From contig NZ_CP019312.1 in assembly GCF_001969365.1 (NCBI RefSeq), forward strand, positions 992,001 to 1,056,000: a stretch of DNA of 64,000 bases. The letters are read 5' to 3'. The position numbers and the translations under genes are program-made. Shown here piece by piece: positions 40,185-49,979 of the stretch; position 1 is the stretch's first letter, and every line of letters starts with the position of its first letter. Origin of the DNA: Tateyamaria omphalii. GTDB lineage: Bacteria > Pseudomonadota > Alphaproteobacteria > Rhodobacterales > Rhodobacteraceae. The notes below the pieces were generated by a model that did not search any database, was not told where the DNA came from, and was given only the letters and a program-made list of their open reading frames with translations.

Positions 40185-40550
40185 CGGCCATATCAGGGCT
40201 ATGGCTATGCCGAAGGGGCGGTGACGGCAGTAGCCATCAGTGCGGCACGGTTTCAGACCCTGATGGGCCGCGATGCGGCGTTTCGCGAACCGGTGTTTCG
40301 CGGCTTTGCGCATCGGGAGGGCGAATTGACGGACGTGATCGACGCGCTGCTTTTGCACCGATCCGAAGCTGGCGCGGTGTCTGGGCAGGCAACCGGCCAC
40401 GGTGGGGCGCATCCAGCAGGACATCCCGCAGGAATTGGGCATGGTGCGCGAGGTGGTGTCGCGGACGCTCCCGTCGTTTGAACGGAATGTCTGGATCCGG
40501 GGCGAGCGGGGCACGATTGCGGTTCTGGAACCCATGGAGAGGCACAGCTT
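40185..40550 (+). pseudogene. C-terminal remnant of a Crp/Fnr regulator
   Basis: AVAISAARFQTLMGRDAAFRE resembles the end of a cyclic nucleotide-binding domain in Crp/Fnr proteins. After a frameshift near 40370 the helix-turn-helix is readable as IQQDIPQELGMVREVVSRTL, then FERNVWIRGERGTIAVLEP. The N-terminal sensor half is missing, and the fragment is joined at both ends to unrelated genes. Confidence 0.65.
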
Positions 40551-40902
40551 TGTTTCCCCGATCGGTGACACGCTGTTTTACGTGACGACAGCGCAGGGCA
40601 ACACGTTGTCGTTCAGCGTGGGATCAGTCTTTGGGGGTGATGATTGGCGCGGCCGTTGGATATTACTCCAAAGGGCATTTCCGATGGGTAGCCTGAGAAG
40701 ACCCGCGTGAATTGCGGCGTCAGATCAGCGGTGCGGTCCTGATGGGGCCGGGGCGATCCTGGGAATGGGGTGCAACGTGGAGCAGGGGATCTTTGCATTT
40801 TCGACGCTGGTGTTCAGCGCACCGGGCGCGTTTGCCGCCATATTCATCGGCGCGAGCCTGAGCTTGAAACAGTTGATAAAGGGGGTCACACCCGCCGAGT
40901 GA
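40551..40902 (+). pseudogene. C-terminal remnant of a YeeE/YedE sulfur transporter
   Basis: SPIGDTLFYVTT is readable first; after a frame change, VMIGAAVGYYSKGHFRWVA is followed by a TGA, then EDPRELRRQISGAVLMG. After another frame change, ILGMGCNVEQGIFAFSTL is followed by a final segment ending in GVTPAE and TGA at 40900. This is the C-terminal half of a YeeE/YedE-type channel with its conserved Cys (GMGCNVEQG). The N-terminal half is missing. Confidence 0.7.
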
Positions 40903-40909
40903 GATGGTT

Positions 40910-41296
40910 CTAGGCGGTGATTGTCATGGCGACCGATTCCGGTGCCACATGGCCGACCATGGTGATCAGTTCACGCAGATCGACGGGTTTGCGCAGAACC
41001 ATGCGTGCGTTGCGGGTCATCGTGAACAACTCACCCTTCGCAAAAAGTCCGCTGCCCGTCACATAAATCACTTCGGCATCCGGCGCAGAATATCCGGCAT
41101 AATTCGCGACATCCGTCGACAACCCGCCATCCACCATCAGGTCGAGCAAGAGAACATCGGGGTTGCACCGCCGCAATTCGTTCATGGCTTGCTCATTATC
41201 GGATGCGATGTGCACTTCGTGCCCCGCGCCTTCCAGCGCCTCGCTGAACGTGAACTGCAGGCTAGGGTCATCTTCAAGCACCAGAACTACAGCCAT
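40910..41296 (-). CDS. Single-domain response regulator (receiver)
   Basis: A 128-residue CheY-like receiver: VLVLEDDPSLQ at the start with the acidic pair, phosphoacceptor Asp52 in VLLLDLMVDGG, the switch Thr in VIYVTGSG and Lys in VLRKPVD. No output domain. The ATG at 41296 is preceded by GGAG. Last gene of the minus-strand signalling operon that starts at 46467. Confidence 0.88.
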   Translation of the reverse strand: MAVVLVLEDDPSLQFTFSEALEGAGHEVHIASDNEQAMNELRRCNPDVLLLDLMVDGGLSTDVANYAGYSAPDAEVIYVTGSGLFAKGELFTMTRNARMVLRKPVDLRELITMVGHVAPESVAMTITA

Positions 41297-41383
41297 GAAC
41301 AACTCCGTTTTCTTGAGACAGATTTCTATGTGTCACAGATTAAAGAAACGTTTAACACGCCGTTCAATCTGTAAAGAAGTCCA

Positions 41384-42643
41384 TCATTCGGAAAAGATTG
41401 GATTATTTTGTTCCTTTTGTCGAGCTCTGTGTAAATTACTGAAATATACATTGAAATTTGCGCCGCTCTCGCCATCTGATGACGCAGATATGGCCCATCC
41501 ATGACGTCGGCACACTTCCGCACAGGTCGATAGGCCCATACCGGTCCCTTCCACCGATGCGTGCAGGCGTCGAAATGGCAAAAAGATCTCTTCCGCGCGC
41601 TTTGGATCGAATCCGCTGCCGTTGTCTGAAATGGTCAGCGTTTCGATGCCATCGGGATCAGAACGCAGCATGACCTCGACACACAACCGGCGCTCCGGGT
41701 GCCGATACTTGACGGCGTTGCCCAGTAAGTTGGCGAGCACCATGCGCAGCAGGGTCGGCTCCGCCATCACGGTCGAGGACGGGCCAGTGATCCGAAAGTC
41801 CATGTCTTCCGGCGTCAGCCCGTTCTGCAGATCTCGTCTCACGTCCTCTAACATCGCGCGCAGGTTGACCGGTTCTGCGGCGACCTCGGCAGACGCCGAG
41901 CGCGCGTGTTCTAAAAAGTCACAAGTCAGGTTGTCCATCTGTTCCGCGGCGCGGCGCATCACGTTCAGATATTCGTGCCCCTTTTCGGGCAAGCCATCAC
42001 CAAAGCGCGACGCGAACAGTTGCAGCATTCCGGATATCGTGCTGAGCGGGGTTCTCAGATCATGCGAGGCTTGATGCGCAAAGGATTCCATTGCGATCAA
42101 CGACGCATGAAGGTTCACGAGGCGCGCCTCGATCTGGGCCAGGTCATTGCGCGCCGCGACACGGCGCCTGTTCATCTGGCCAAGCGCTTCTGCTGCCGCT
42201 TTCAGATGGTCCTGCGTCAATAGATACAGCCGTTGCCCCAATGCGCTTGACCTGAGCAGGGCGACTCGAAACAGGGTGGGGCGCACGACGCTGGCCCCTT
42301 GCATGGCGATCATCGGTAATTCCATCGAACTGCTGGCGGCCCCGGTTTTCAGGACGTCCATCGTCTCTTCCAGTGTCAGCTTGGTCAATTTGTGCAGGCC
42401 AATGCCGCGCAAGCCATCCGATGCATCGTTTGTCGGTCTGCAATACAGACGTTCGGCCCGACGGTTGCAGACCAGCACACGGGCGTCCTGATCCAGTAGA
42501 AAACACGCGTAAGGTGACGCCAGAAAAGCCGCGCTGAGCGTGTCACGATCCACATCCGCGTCATCAGGCAGCAGGTTCAATGCCCGCTCTACATCCTGCG
42601 AATAGCGGTTTTTGACGGGGTGTGCCGAAGACATCATATTCAT
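41384..42643 (-). CDS. PAS-domain sensor histidine kinase (soluble)
   Basis: A 419-residue protein without membrane helices. Residues about 38-145 form a PAS-like sensor (FLASPYACFLLDQDARVLVCN). A helical linker leads to the HisKA box ASHDLRTPLS with His194, and an HATPase domain follows with LANLLGNAVKYRHPE, DNGSGFD and GTGMGLST. It probably phosphorylates one or both receivers in the same operon. The gap to the CheB-CheR gene upstream is about 60 bp. Confidence 0.92.
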   Translation of the reverse strand: MNMMSSAHPVKNRYSQDVERALNLLPDDADVDRDTLSAAFLASPYACFLLDQDARVLVCNRRAERLYCRPTNDASDGLRGIGLHKLTKLTLEETMDVLKTGAASSSMELPMIAMQGASVVRPTLFRVALLRSSALGQRLYLLTQDHLKAAAEALGQMNRRRVAARNDLAQIEARLVNLHASLIAMESFAHQASHDLRTPLSTISGMLQLFASRFGDGLPEKGHEYLNVMRRAAEQMDNLTCDFLEHARSASAEVAAEPVNLRAMLEDVRRDLQNGLTPEDMDFRITGPSSTVMAEPTLLRMVLANLLGNAVKYRHPERRLCVEVMLRSDPDGIETLTISDNGSGFDPKRAEEIFLPFRRLHASVEGTGMGLSTCAEVCRRHGWAISASSDGESGANFNVYFSNLHRARQKEQNNPIFSE

Positions 42644-42705
42644 GTGAGATAGGCTCTGCTCAGTTCCGATCCGGAGGATAGTGGCCCGAGTTGGTGAACG
42701 GACGG

Positions 42706-45700
42706 TTAACTGGCGGATTGAACCTGCATTGCGTTGTCTTGATGCGCCACCTCGGCATCGGTCAACAGACGCAAGCTGCCAAAGACATGGCTGACGCGGC
42801 CATCACTGGCGGACCGCGCCCGACCCCGACAGGTGCACGTTGTCTTCTCACCCGCTTCGTTTTGCAGCATCACGATGCGATCAAACGGCTCGCCACGCTC
42901 CAACACGGCCTGAAAATCCTCGGCCAGGGAATCGCGCTGGTCTTCGACCACGCGTTTCAGAAGCGCCTCGACCGATGGCGGGTGCCGTTCGGGGACAAAG
43001 CCCAATAGCTCGTACATCGCCTTGCTCCACAGCCCGATATTGTTTTCGATATCAAAGGAGTAGAAGCCGATACCCAGATCGTCCTGTACCGCTTCCAGGC
43101 TGGAAAGCTGAATGTCGCGGGCGAGGCCGGCAGCATCATCCCAGGTCACGCCCACCATTTGTACCGGCTCACCTTCCGAATCGCGAATAAGCGTGATGCT
43201 GCCCTTGATCTTCACAATCCGGCCTTCGGGCCCAAAGACACGCGCCGCATAGGTTTGCGATGTTCCCTCGTCCAGAAGCGCATCAATCATGGACCGATAT
43301 GCGGACCGATCCGCCGGATGGATCATGTTGATCGTGTCATCCCAGGTGAGCATGTCACCAGAGTCCGAGCGGCCATGAATGGTGAACATCTCGGAGGACC
43401 AGACCAGTTCCTGTGTGTCCAAATTGTAGGACCAATGCGCGATGTTGCTGGCCTTGCTCATCATATCGACGATCAGGTTCATCGGGTCGCTCACGTCCTT
43501 GGTAATCGTTATGGACAGGCCGATCAGCTTGCGGTGCACATCATGCACGGGCGACATCAGCATCGTGTAGTAGCTTCCGCGCGACAGGACAGGTACGCGG
43601 CGTTGCTCCTGCACGCGCAGCACGGTGTTCGCGATCGGGGCCAGGGCCGGAAAGCCCGAGGGCAGGTTGCACTGGCTCAGGTGAATGCCCGTAGGGGGGA
43701 TTTCGCCCACGCCAAAGAAGTCCATGGCTATGCGCGACATGCGCCGCACCATCAACGCCTGATCGGCAAGTGCCACCGAATAGGGGGCAGACGTCATCGT
43801 CGCCTCCAACTCCGACGCGAGCGCCTGACGTTCGGCCGAACTGATCTGCAACTCCTCGTTGACGGTCAGCAACTCTTCGTTGGTGGACTGCAACTCCTCG
43901 TTCGAGGTCTCCAACTCCTCGTTGGTGGCCTGGAATTCTTCGTTGGTGGATTGCAGTTCCTCGTTGGAAGATTGCAGTTCCTCGTTTGCGGTCTGCAGCT
44001 CTTCGATGGTCTGTTGCAGGGCTTCCTGCGTCGACTTGATCTCGAGCTCCATCTTTTCGACATAGGACCGATGGTCGAGGTTTTCGATGTCGCCCGAGAG
44101 GCTGTCGGACACGTCCTCGAATCTTGCGTTCACCCCGATAAGGCATTGCGGTTCTCCACCGCGTTGCCCCATGAACGGGAACACCTGCAATTGCACCTGG
44201 TTGCCAACCGGCAACGACACCCTGTGCCAGCGACCTGTCCGCCGCGCGCTGTTTCGGATGGCAACCGCGATCAGGCTGGTTGCTTCGGTTCGCAAGGGGT
44301 CAATCAACATGCGCACGTTCAATGACGTTGACGCGCCTGCGCGGATCTCCATGAACGGGCTCAGATCGCCCAGCACCTCGATGATGTTGCCGTTCTGGGT
44401 GCAGATCATGCCGTTGGGGGCAACGGCACGGGCAAGTGAAAGGTCACGTTTTTCGCCTTGCTCGGACTTTGAATGTGTCTTTTCATTCGCCGGATAGCTG
44501 CGCATGCCGCCCCGGTATCCCCGCACGGATGGATCAATAGACAATTCGCCCGATATCCCGCGTCGCTTGATATAGACCTTGTCCGCCCCCTGGAGGCCCT
44601 CGAAGAAAACCCCCATCTCGCCCACCGTCTCGGACGTGCCGACAAACAGCAACGCGCCTGCTGCCATGGCGTAGTGCAGGCGGCTCAGAACCCGTTCCTG
44701 TAGGGCAAGGTTGAAGTAGATCAGCAAGTTGCGAATGCTGACCAGATCCACGTTGATGAACGGTGGGTCCTGAAACACATTGTGATGGGAAAACAGCGTG
44801 ACGGCGCGCAATTCAGGCCGCACCGTAATGTCTGTAGTGCCAACGCTGAAATACTGGCTGAGCAGCTTGGCGGGAATGTCCGAGGCTGCTGCAATGGGAT
44901 AGATGCCCTTGCGCGCCACCTCAATCGCGTTCTGGTCGATGTCGGTGGCAAAAATCTGAACATTACGGCGGGCCAGCATCTCGATGCCGCCCAGAACCTC
45001 TGCCAGTATGATAGCGATCGTATAGGCTTCCTCGCCGGTGGCGCAGCCAACGATCCAGACCCGGATCGGGCTGTCATCGCGACTGCTGAACTTGGCGTCA
45101 ACTTCGCGCTGCAACTTATCGAACTGATCGGGGTCGCGGAAAAACCGGGTGACAGAGATCAGCAGATCGCGGTGCAGCGCGTCGACCTCTGGCATGTTGG
45201 TGCGGCAATAGTCCACGTAGTCGTCATAGCTCTGGATACCCAGGGCCGTCATGCGCCGCACGATGCGGCGGTTCAGGGTGTTTTCCTTGTAATCGGCGAA
45301 ATCGACCTGGGTCCGGGCGAGCAGGATGCCGAACAGTTCGCCCAGGGGTTTGGGTTCGTCCTGCAGTCTGCGCAGACCGTCCAGGTTGCGGGGCTGGGCC
45401 AGGATCTTTTCCAGATGTGTGCCGATCTGTTCCGGCGACAGGGTCAGGTCGATGCACCCTGTCTCGATCGCGGAAGTTGGCATGCCGTCATACTTGGCGC
45501 TGGCTGGCTCCTGCGCGATGGTGATGCCGCCCACCTCGCGGATGGCCTGCACCCCATAGCTGCCGTCCGACCCCGTGCCCGACAGCACGATGCCCATGCA
45601 GTTTTCACCCTGTTCGTTGGCCAGGCTCTTGAACAGGCGATCCGCCGACGGCTTGGGCGAGGCCGCGTGGCCAGACGGGTTGCGCAGACGCAGAATGCCG

Positions 45701-46023
45701 CTTTCCAGAACCACATCCGCATTCGGCGGTGTCACATATATATAGCCGCGCTCCAGCTCTGTTTCAGGACCCAGTTCCAAAACGGGCAGACTGATATCGC
45801 GCGATATCAGCGTCGACAGAACGCTCTTGTGGGTCGGCGACATGTGCTGTGCAATGACATAGACCGCATTGGCATCCTGCGGTAGGTTCTGCACCAGCAG
45901 GGAAACGGCCTCCAGCCCACCTGCAGAGGCGGCGATGCCAATCACACGCAAAGGTTCGATTGTTCCCGTATCGGTGGTATTATCGGAGGGGGCTGCAGGC
46001 TGTTCGGGCGTATCCGCGCTCAT
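42706..46023 (-). CDS. CheB-CheR-PAS hybrid signalling protein
   Basis: An 1105-residue protein. Residues about 25-215 are a CheB methylesterase with Ser33 (ASAGG), His60 (AQHM) and Asp153 (GSDGSYG). Residues about 230-500 are a CheR methyltransferase with RFFRDPDQF, VWIVGCATGEEAYT and FATDID. A coiled coil of eight NEELQST-type heptads follows (about 669-725), then three PAS-like domains (about 745-850, 860-985 and 1000-1090). Unlike many long relatives it has no kinase at the C-terminus; the separate kinase downstream may fill that role. The acetyl/methyl target is unknown, since no chemoreceptor is nearby. Confidence 0.92.
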   Translation of the reverse strand: MSADTPEQPAAPSDNTTDTGTIEPLRVIGIAASAGGLEAVSLLVQNLPQDANAVYVIAQHMSPTHKSVLSTLISRDISLPVLELGPETELERGYIYVTPPNADVVLESGILRLRNPSGHAASPKPSADRLFKSLANEQGENCMGIVLSGTGSDGSYGVQAIREVGGITIAQEPASAKYDGMPTSAIETGCIDLTLSPEQIGTHLEKILAQPRNLDGLRRLQDEPKPLGELFGILLARTQVDFADYKENTLNRRIVRRMTALGIQSYDDYVDYCRTNMPEVDALHRDLLISVTRFFRDPDQFDKLQREVDAKFSSRDDSPIRVWIVGCATGEEAYTIAIILAEVLGGIEMLARRNVQIFATDIDQNAIEVARKGIYPIAAASDIPAKLLSQYFSVGTTDITVRPELRAVTLFSHHNVFQDPPFINVDLVSIRNLLIYFNLALQERVLSRLHYAMAAGALLFVGTSETVGEMGVFFEGLQGADKVYIKRRGISGELSIDPSVRGYRGGMRSYPANEKTHSKSEQGEKRDLSLARAVAPNGMICTQNGNIIEVLGDLSPFMEIRAGASTSLNVRMLIDPLRTEATSLIAVAIRNSARRTGRWHRVSLPVGNQVQLQVFPFMGQRGGEPQCLIGVNARFEDVSDSLSGDIENLDHRSYVEKMELEIKSTQEALQQTIEELQTANEELQSSNEELQSTNEEFQATNEELETSNEELQSTNEELLTVNEELQISSAERQALASELEATMTSAPYSVALADQALMVRRMSRIAMDFFGVGEIPPTGIHLSQCNLPSGFPALAPIANTVLRVQEQRRVPVLSRGSYYTMLMSPVHDVHRKLIGLSITITKDVSDPMNLIVDMMSKASNIAHWSYNLDTQELVWSSEMFTIHGRSDSGDMLTWDDTINMIHPADRSAYRSMIDALLDEGTSQTYAARVFGPEGRIVKIKGSITLIRDSEGEPVQMVGVTWDDAAGLARDIQLSSLEAVQDDLGIGFYSFDIENNIGLWSKAMYELLGFVPERHPPSVEALLKRVVEDQRDSLAEDFQAVLERGEPFDRIVMLQNEAGEKTTCTCRGRARSASDGRVSHVFGSLRLLTDAEVAHQDNAMQVQSAS

Positions 46024-46083
46024 TAAGTCCTCGGGTATTCCTGGCGGCGATGCGCTTGTCTCTGTAGCTGGGGTAAGTTCAGG

Positions 46084-46467
46084 TTAGTGCACGGGGCAAT
46101 ACTGATCGATCAGGTCCATCAGATGGCCAGGTGACACGGGCTTGCTGGCAAAACCGTTCATGCCCAGCTTTTTGACGACCTGCGCGTTGTGATAATCGAC
46201 ATCGGCAGTGACGGCGATAATCGGCACGGCATTCGGCGGCACGCGCGTGCGGATATAGTTGGTCGCATCAATGCCGGACATTTCCGGCATATGCAGGTCC
46301 ATCAGAACCAGCCCGTAATCCTCGGGGTTATCATCCAACGTGTCGCAGCCCTGTTTGCCGTTTTCGGCAATGTCCACACCGACGCCAAGCATATCAATCA
46401 CTTCCTTCATCATGAAGCGACTGAACTGATCGTCTTCGATCAGAAGTACTTTCTTTTGCTGCTGCAT
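46084..46467 (-). CDS. Single-domain response regulator (receiver)
   Basis: A 127-residue receiver: [15 protein letters not shown], Asp57 in [21 protein letters not shown] and FASKPVSP. It resembles receivers of hybrid kinase or phosphorelay systems. First gene of the four-gene operon, 60 bp upstream of the CheB-CheR gene. Confidence 0.9.
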   Translation of the reverse strand: MQQQKKVLLIEDDQFSRFMMKEVIDMLGVGVDIAENGKQGCDTLDDNPEDYGLVLMDLHMPEMSGIDATNYIRTRVPPNAVPIIAVTADVDYHNAQVVKKLGMNGFASKPVSPGHLMDLIDQYCPVH

Positions 46468-46734
46468 TGCTGGTGTCCTAACCGACGGACCGCACCGTCC
46501 AAAATGGAACTCTCGTTTTACGATAACAAATTAAGCGGCCCCCCACCATCTTTTTGCAAGAAACGCCGTGCGACAGTTTCTCGGTGCGCGGGCGACAGAC
46601 CTTTGGCGGGTCCTTCAAATTTGCACGCGGCGGTGGCCCAAGGCCCTTGCACACAGCCCACACCCTGCATAGAAGGGCGCGAATTTACGAACAGCCCTCC
46701 GCAGACAGGGGGCATTTACCCCATGGGAGCACAC

Positions 46735-48072
46735 ATGCAGGTCACCGAGACGCTGAACGAAGGGCTGAAACGCGGCTATGCCATCACCGTGACCGCCGCC
46801 GAGCTGGACGAGAAGGTCAACGAAAAGCTGACCGAAGCGCAGCCCGACGTCGAGATGAAGGGCTTTCGCAAAGGCAAGGTGCCTATGGCTCTGCTGAAAA
46901 AACAGTTTGGCCAGCGTCTGATGGGCGAAGCGATGCAGGAAAGCATCGACGGCGCCATGAGCAAGCATTTCGAAGACAGCGGCGACCGCCCCGCCATGCA
47001 GCCTGAGGTCAAGATGACCAACGAGGACTGGAAAGAAGGTGACGACGTGCAGGTCGAGATGTCCTATGAGGCGCTGCCGGACATCCCCGAGCTGGACCTG
47101 AGCAAGGTCACACTCGAGCGTCTGGTGGTCAAAGCCGACGACGCCGCGGTCGAGGAAACACTGGGCTCGCTCGCCGAAAACGCGCAAGACTTCAAACCGC
47201 GCAAGGCCGGCGTCAAAGCAAAGGACGGCGATCAGGTCGTCATGGATTTCGTGGGCAAGGTCGACGGTGAAGCGTTCGAGGGTGGTTCGGCCGAGGATTA
47301 TCCGCTGGTGCTGGGCTCCAACAGCTTTATTCCCGGTTTCGAGGAGCAGCTCGTCGGCGTAAAAGCGGGCGAGGAAAAGGCCGTGACCGTCACCTTCCCC
47401 GAGGATTACCAGGCCGAAAACCTCAAGGGCAAGGAAGCGACCTTTGATTGCACCATCAAAGAGGTGAAAAAGCCCGTCGCCGCCGAGATCGACGATGAAT
47501 TGGCCAAGAAATACGGGGCGGAGGATCTGGACGGCCTGAAAACGCGCATTTCTGAACAGCTGGAAAGCGAATATGCCGGTGCCGCGCGCGCCGTGATGAA
47601 GCGCGGTCTGCTCGACCAGTTGGACGACATCGTCAACTTTGACCTGCCGCCCTCGCTGGTCGAGGCCGAGGCCAAGCAGATCGCGCACCAGCTCTGGCAC
47701 GAGGACAACCCAGACGTCGAAGGGCACGATCACCCCGAGATCGAGACCACGGACGAACACACCGCGCTGGCTGAACGCCGCGTGCGCCTGGGTCTGCTGT
47801 TGGCTGAACTGGGTCAGAAAGCAGAGGTTGAAGTGACTGACGCCGAGATGAGCCAAGCTATCATGCAACAAGCGCGGCAGTATCCCGGCCAGGAACGTCA
47901 GTTCTTTGAATTCGTGCAGCAAAACGCCCAGATGCAACAGCAACTGCGCGCGCCGCTTTTTGAAGACAAGGTCGTGGACCATATCGTCGAAAACGCGGCT
48001 GTGACGGACAAAGAGGTCAGCAAGGACGACCTGCAAAAGGCCGTCGAAGCGCTGGAAGAAGACGACAGCTAA
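46735..48072 (+). CDS. tig: Trigger factor
   Basis: A 445-residue ribosome-associated chaperone. The N-terminal ribosome-binding domain has the signature GFRKGKVP. The FKBP-type peptidyl-prolyl isomerase domain (about 160-245) has [20 protein letters not shown], split here by function into strand and loop, and [17 protein letters not shown] long helical C-terminal arm follows and ends in an acidic tail. The ATG at 46735 follows GGGAG; the frame is open much further upstream, but that part does not look like trigger factor. Confidence 0.96.
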   Translation: MQVTETLNEGLKRGYAITVTAAELDEKVNEKLTEAQPDVEMKGFRKGKVPMALLKKQFGQRLMGEAMQESIDGAMSKHFEDSGDRPAMQPEVKMTNEDWKEGDDVQVEMSYEALPDIPELDLSKVTLERLVVKADDAAVEETLGSLAENAQDFKPRKAGVKAKDGDQVVMDFVGKVDGEAFEGGSAEDYPLVLGSNSFIPGFEEQLVGVKAGEEKAVTVTFPEDYQAENLKGKEATFDCTIKEVKKPVAAEIDDELAKKYGAEDLDGLKTRISEQLESEYAGAARAVMKRGLLDQLDDIVNFDLPPSLVEAEAKQIAHQLWHEDNPDVEGHDHPEIETTDEHTALAERRVRLGLLLAELGQKAEVEVTDAEMSQAIMQQARQYPGQERQFFEFVQQNAQMQQQLRAPLFEDKVVDHIVENAAVTDKEVSKDDLQKAVEALEEDDS

Positions 48073-48098
48073 GCCGCTTTATCAGACTTGCGAACAAG

Positions 48099-48126
48099 GG
48101 GCCGCGCCATTGGTGTGGCCCTTTTT
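48099..48126 (+). terminator. tig terminator
   Basis: GGGCCGCGCC (48099-48108) pairs with GGTGTGGCCC (48112-48121), including two G-T pairs, and five T residues follow. Confidence 0.75.
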
Positions 48127-48243
48127 CTTTGCGCGGACTGCATATTCGCACATGGCGGTATTCCGCACTGCGCTGCCACGGCCCTATTGCGACCGTCTCG
48201 CGGTATTTATCTGTCAGGCTCAACCGATCGGAAAGGACCGCAC

Positions 48244-48663
48244 ATGTCTTCTGCACTCATCCGCCTCAACCCCGATACGCTCCCCGACACCAGCGACCTT
48301 GGATATTCACAAATCTCTATCGCCGGACCTGGCCGGTTGGCCTTTGTCTCTGGCCAAGTCGCCATTCCTGCGGACGGGGGTGAAGTCCCGGCATCGCTTG
48401 AGGGGCAGGTGGCGCAGGTGGTCGAAAATCTGGGCCGCGCTCTTGATGCCCTGACTGCCACACCGCAGGACATTGCGCAGATGCGTATCTACGTAAGGGA
48501 GCTGGATGATGCGGCGATGGGCATTGCCATGCCGCCACTGACGGCGTTCTTTCAGGGCGCGCGGCCCAGCGTGACCGGCATCGGTGTTGCGGCGCTTGCC
48601 GCGCCGGATCTGCGGATCGAGGTCGAGATGGTGGTTCATCTACCTGCCGAAAACGCGACGTGA
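48244..48663 (+). CDS. RidA/YjgF/Rid family protein
   Basis: A 139-residue protein with the Rid fold: YSQISIAGPGRLAFVSGQVA, a helix with VVENLGRALDALTATPQDI, MRIYVRELDD, then GARPSVTGIGVAALAAPD. The Arg in ARPSVT matches the residue needed for imine deaminase activity in true RidA, but the acidic partner differs in spacing, so it may be a Rid subfamily member of other function. Its stop nearly touches the stop of the convergent lipoprotein gene. Confidence 0.82.
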   Translation: MSSALIRLNPDTLPDTSDLGYSQISIAGPGRLAFVSGQVAIPADGGEVPASLEGQVAQVVENLGRALDALTATPQDIAQMRIYVRELDDAAMGIAMPPLTAFFQGARPSVTGIGVAALAAPDLRIEVEMVVHLPAENAT

Positions 48664-48664
48664 T

Positions 48665-49228
48665 TCAATACGGGCGCAAGTCCTGCAAGGTGTAGCGGTC
48701 GCGCACCGGAAACTCCGGGTCTTCCTCAAACCGGGCATCGCTCACCAGACACTGCGCCCCGCAGATCAGCCGCGCTTCCCGTGCGCGGGCATCAATGTAC
48801 CAAAACCGCCCGCCCGGCGTGGCAATATACCCGTCCGTACCGTCCTCAATATCGGTGCGCATGTCGTCGTAGGACGGGATTTCGGTCAGGAAATCAGGGT
48901 CATAGGCGCTGTGGGTATGGTATGAGGCCAGAACCGTGACTCCGGGCCGGGCCCGTTCGGGCGGCAGGCAGCTGGATGCGCCACCACGTCGGGCTGGGGT
49001 GGCGACATAGTCCCCCGACGCCGTGATCCCGATCAGCCCGCAATACTCGCGCCGCTCGTCAATGGATGCGGGTTGCAGATCGTTGAAGAGATCTGCGGCA
49101 AAGGCGATCTCCGCCTCTGTTTGCGGAACGGCGCGGGGGGCCATCACGATGTCACCGACATCGCCCACAGGGTCAATGACGTCGCACCCTGTCAGCAGAA
49201 CAAGTAAAAGGACAACCCGTTGCAACAT
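48665..49228 (-). CDS. Putative lipoprotein with DUF4329-like domain
   Basis: A 187-residue protein with a lipobox (LLTGC, Cys near residue 15). The mature part has EYCGLIGIT, SYHTHSAYDPDF, PSYDDM and GGRFWYID, which fit DUF4329. The HTH motif followed by SYDDM resembles the metal site of JAMM/JAB-type metalloproteases (His-x-His then Ser-x-x-Asp), although the spacing is longer than usual. The ATG at 49228 is preceded by AAGGTG. Function unknown; a zinc hydrolase is possible. Confidence 0.65.
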   Translation of the reverse strand: MLQRVVLLLVLLTGCDVIDPVGDVGDIVMAPRAVPQTEAEIAFAADLFNDLQPASIDERREYCGLIGITASGDYVATPARRGGASSCLPPERARPGVTVLASYHTHSAYDPDFLTEIPSYDDMRTDIEDGTDGYIATPGGRFWYIDARAREARLICGAQCLVSDARFEEDPEFPVRDRYTLQDLRPY

Positions 49229-49275
49229 GCGGTGCACCTTGGGTCTCACGAGACCAAACGTCAAACCGGTCCGGC

Positions 49276-49308
49276 CAAGAAAAAACCGCGCCCCGAAAGG
49301 CGCGGTTT
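49276..49308 (-). terminator. Terminator of the rpsF-rpsR-rplI operon
   Basis: AAACCGCGCC (49283-49292) pairs with GGCGCGGTTT (49299-49308). Reading on the minus strand, a T-rich run follows the stem. It lies just after the rplI stop. Confidence 0.8.
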
Positions 49309-49331
49309 CAATCTGTCAGCGATGGGCCGGA

Positions 49332-49967
49332 TCAGGCCTTGGGCTCGTCTTCCGCAGGGGCCTCTTCGGTCGCGATGCCCGCGGTCTCGGCCAGCTCCTC
49401 GTCGTCGGATGCGGCAGCACCGATATCGTCGAACAGCTCCTGGATTTCGAACTCGGCTGCGGCTTCCTCTTCGGCGGCCAGCTCCTGGATCGACTTGCCC
49501 GAGGCCTGCAGCTCGGCTTCTTCTGCCGAACGGGCCACGTTCAACTGGATGACCACGTCTACCTCAGGGTGCAGGGAGATGTGCACGTTGTGCAGGCCCA
49601 ATTCCTTGATAGGTTGCGGGATCACGACCTGCTTGCGGTCAACACTGAAGCCTTCGGCAGTCGCCACGTCGGATGCGTCGCGGGGTGTGACGGAGCCGTA
49701 AAGGTTCCCACCGTCGGACGCTTGGCGAATCACGATGAACTGCTGGCCATCCAGCTTGTCACCGAGGGCCTCGGCCTCTTTCTTGGTTTCCAGGTTGCGG
49801 GCTTCCAGCTGTGCCTTTTGGGATTCGAAGTCGGCAATGTTCGCCTCGGAGGCGACCAGCGCTTTCTTCTGCAGCAGCAGGTAGTTGCGGGCGTAGCCGG
49901 GCTTGACGTCGACGACGTCGCCCATCTGGCCCAGCTTGGCCACGCGTTCGAGAAGGATAACTTGCAT
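49332..49967 (-). CDS. rplI: 50S ribosomal protein L9
   Basis: A 211-residue protein starting [19 protein letters not shown] with the L9 signature [13 protein letters not shown]. The globular part ends near residue 150 with [12 protein letters not shown]. The rest is a strongly acidic, alanine-rich tail of about 60 residues not found in E. coli L9 (about 149 residues). Last gene of the operon. Confidence 0.96.
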   Translation of the reverse strand: MQVILLERVAKLGQMGDVVDVKPGYARNYLLLQKKALVASEANIADFESQKAQLEARNLETKKEAEALGDKLDGQQFIVIRQASDGGNLYGSVTPRDASDVATAEGFSVDRKQVVIPQPIKELGLHNVHISLHPEVDVVIQLNVARSAEEAELQASGKSIQELAAEEEAAAEFEIQELFDDIGAAASDDEELAETAGIATEEAPAEDEPKA

Positions 49968-49979
49968 ATCAGTCGCTCC

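Noticed and set aside
41340..41355. A further TTAA...TTAA pair upstream of the first receiver gene (40910-41296)
   Set aside because: The spacing is eight bases instead of seven, so it does not match the CtrA consensus.
43845..44030. Array of 21-bp DNA repeats that could be taken for a repeat locus or CRISPR
   Set aside because: It lies inside the CheB-CheR gene and codes for a heptad coiled coil; there are no spacers.
46189..46734. Upstream extension of the trigger factor frame
   Set aside because: It overlaps the receiver gene on the other strand and lacks similarity to trigger factor; the ATG at 46735 has a good ribosome site.
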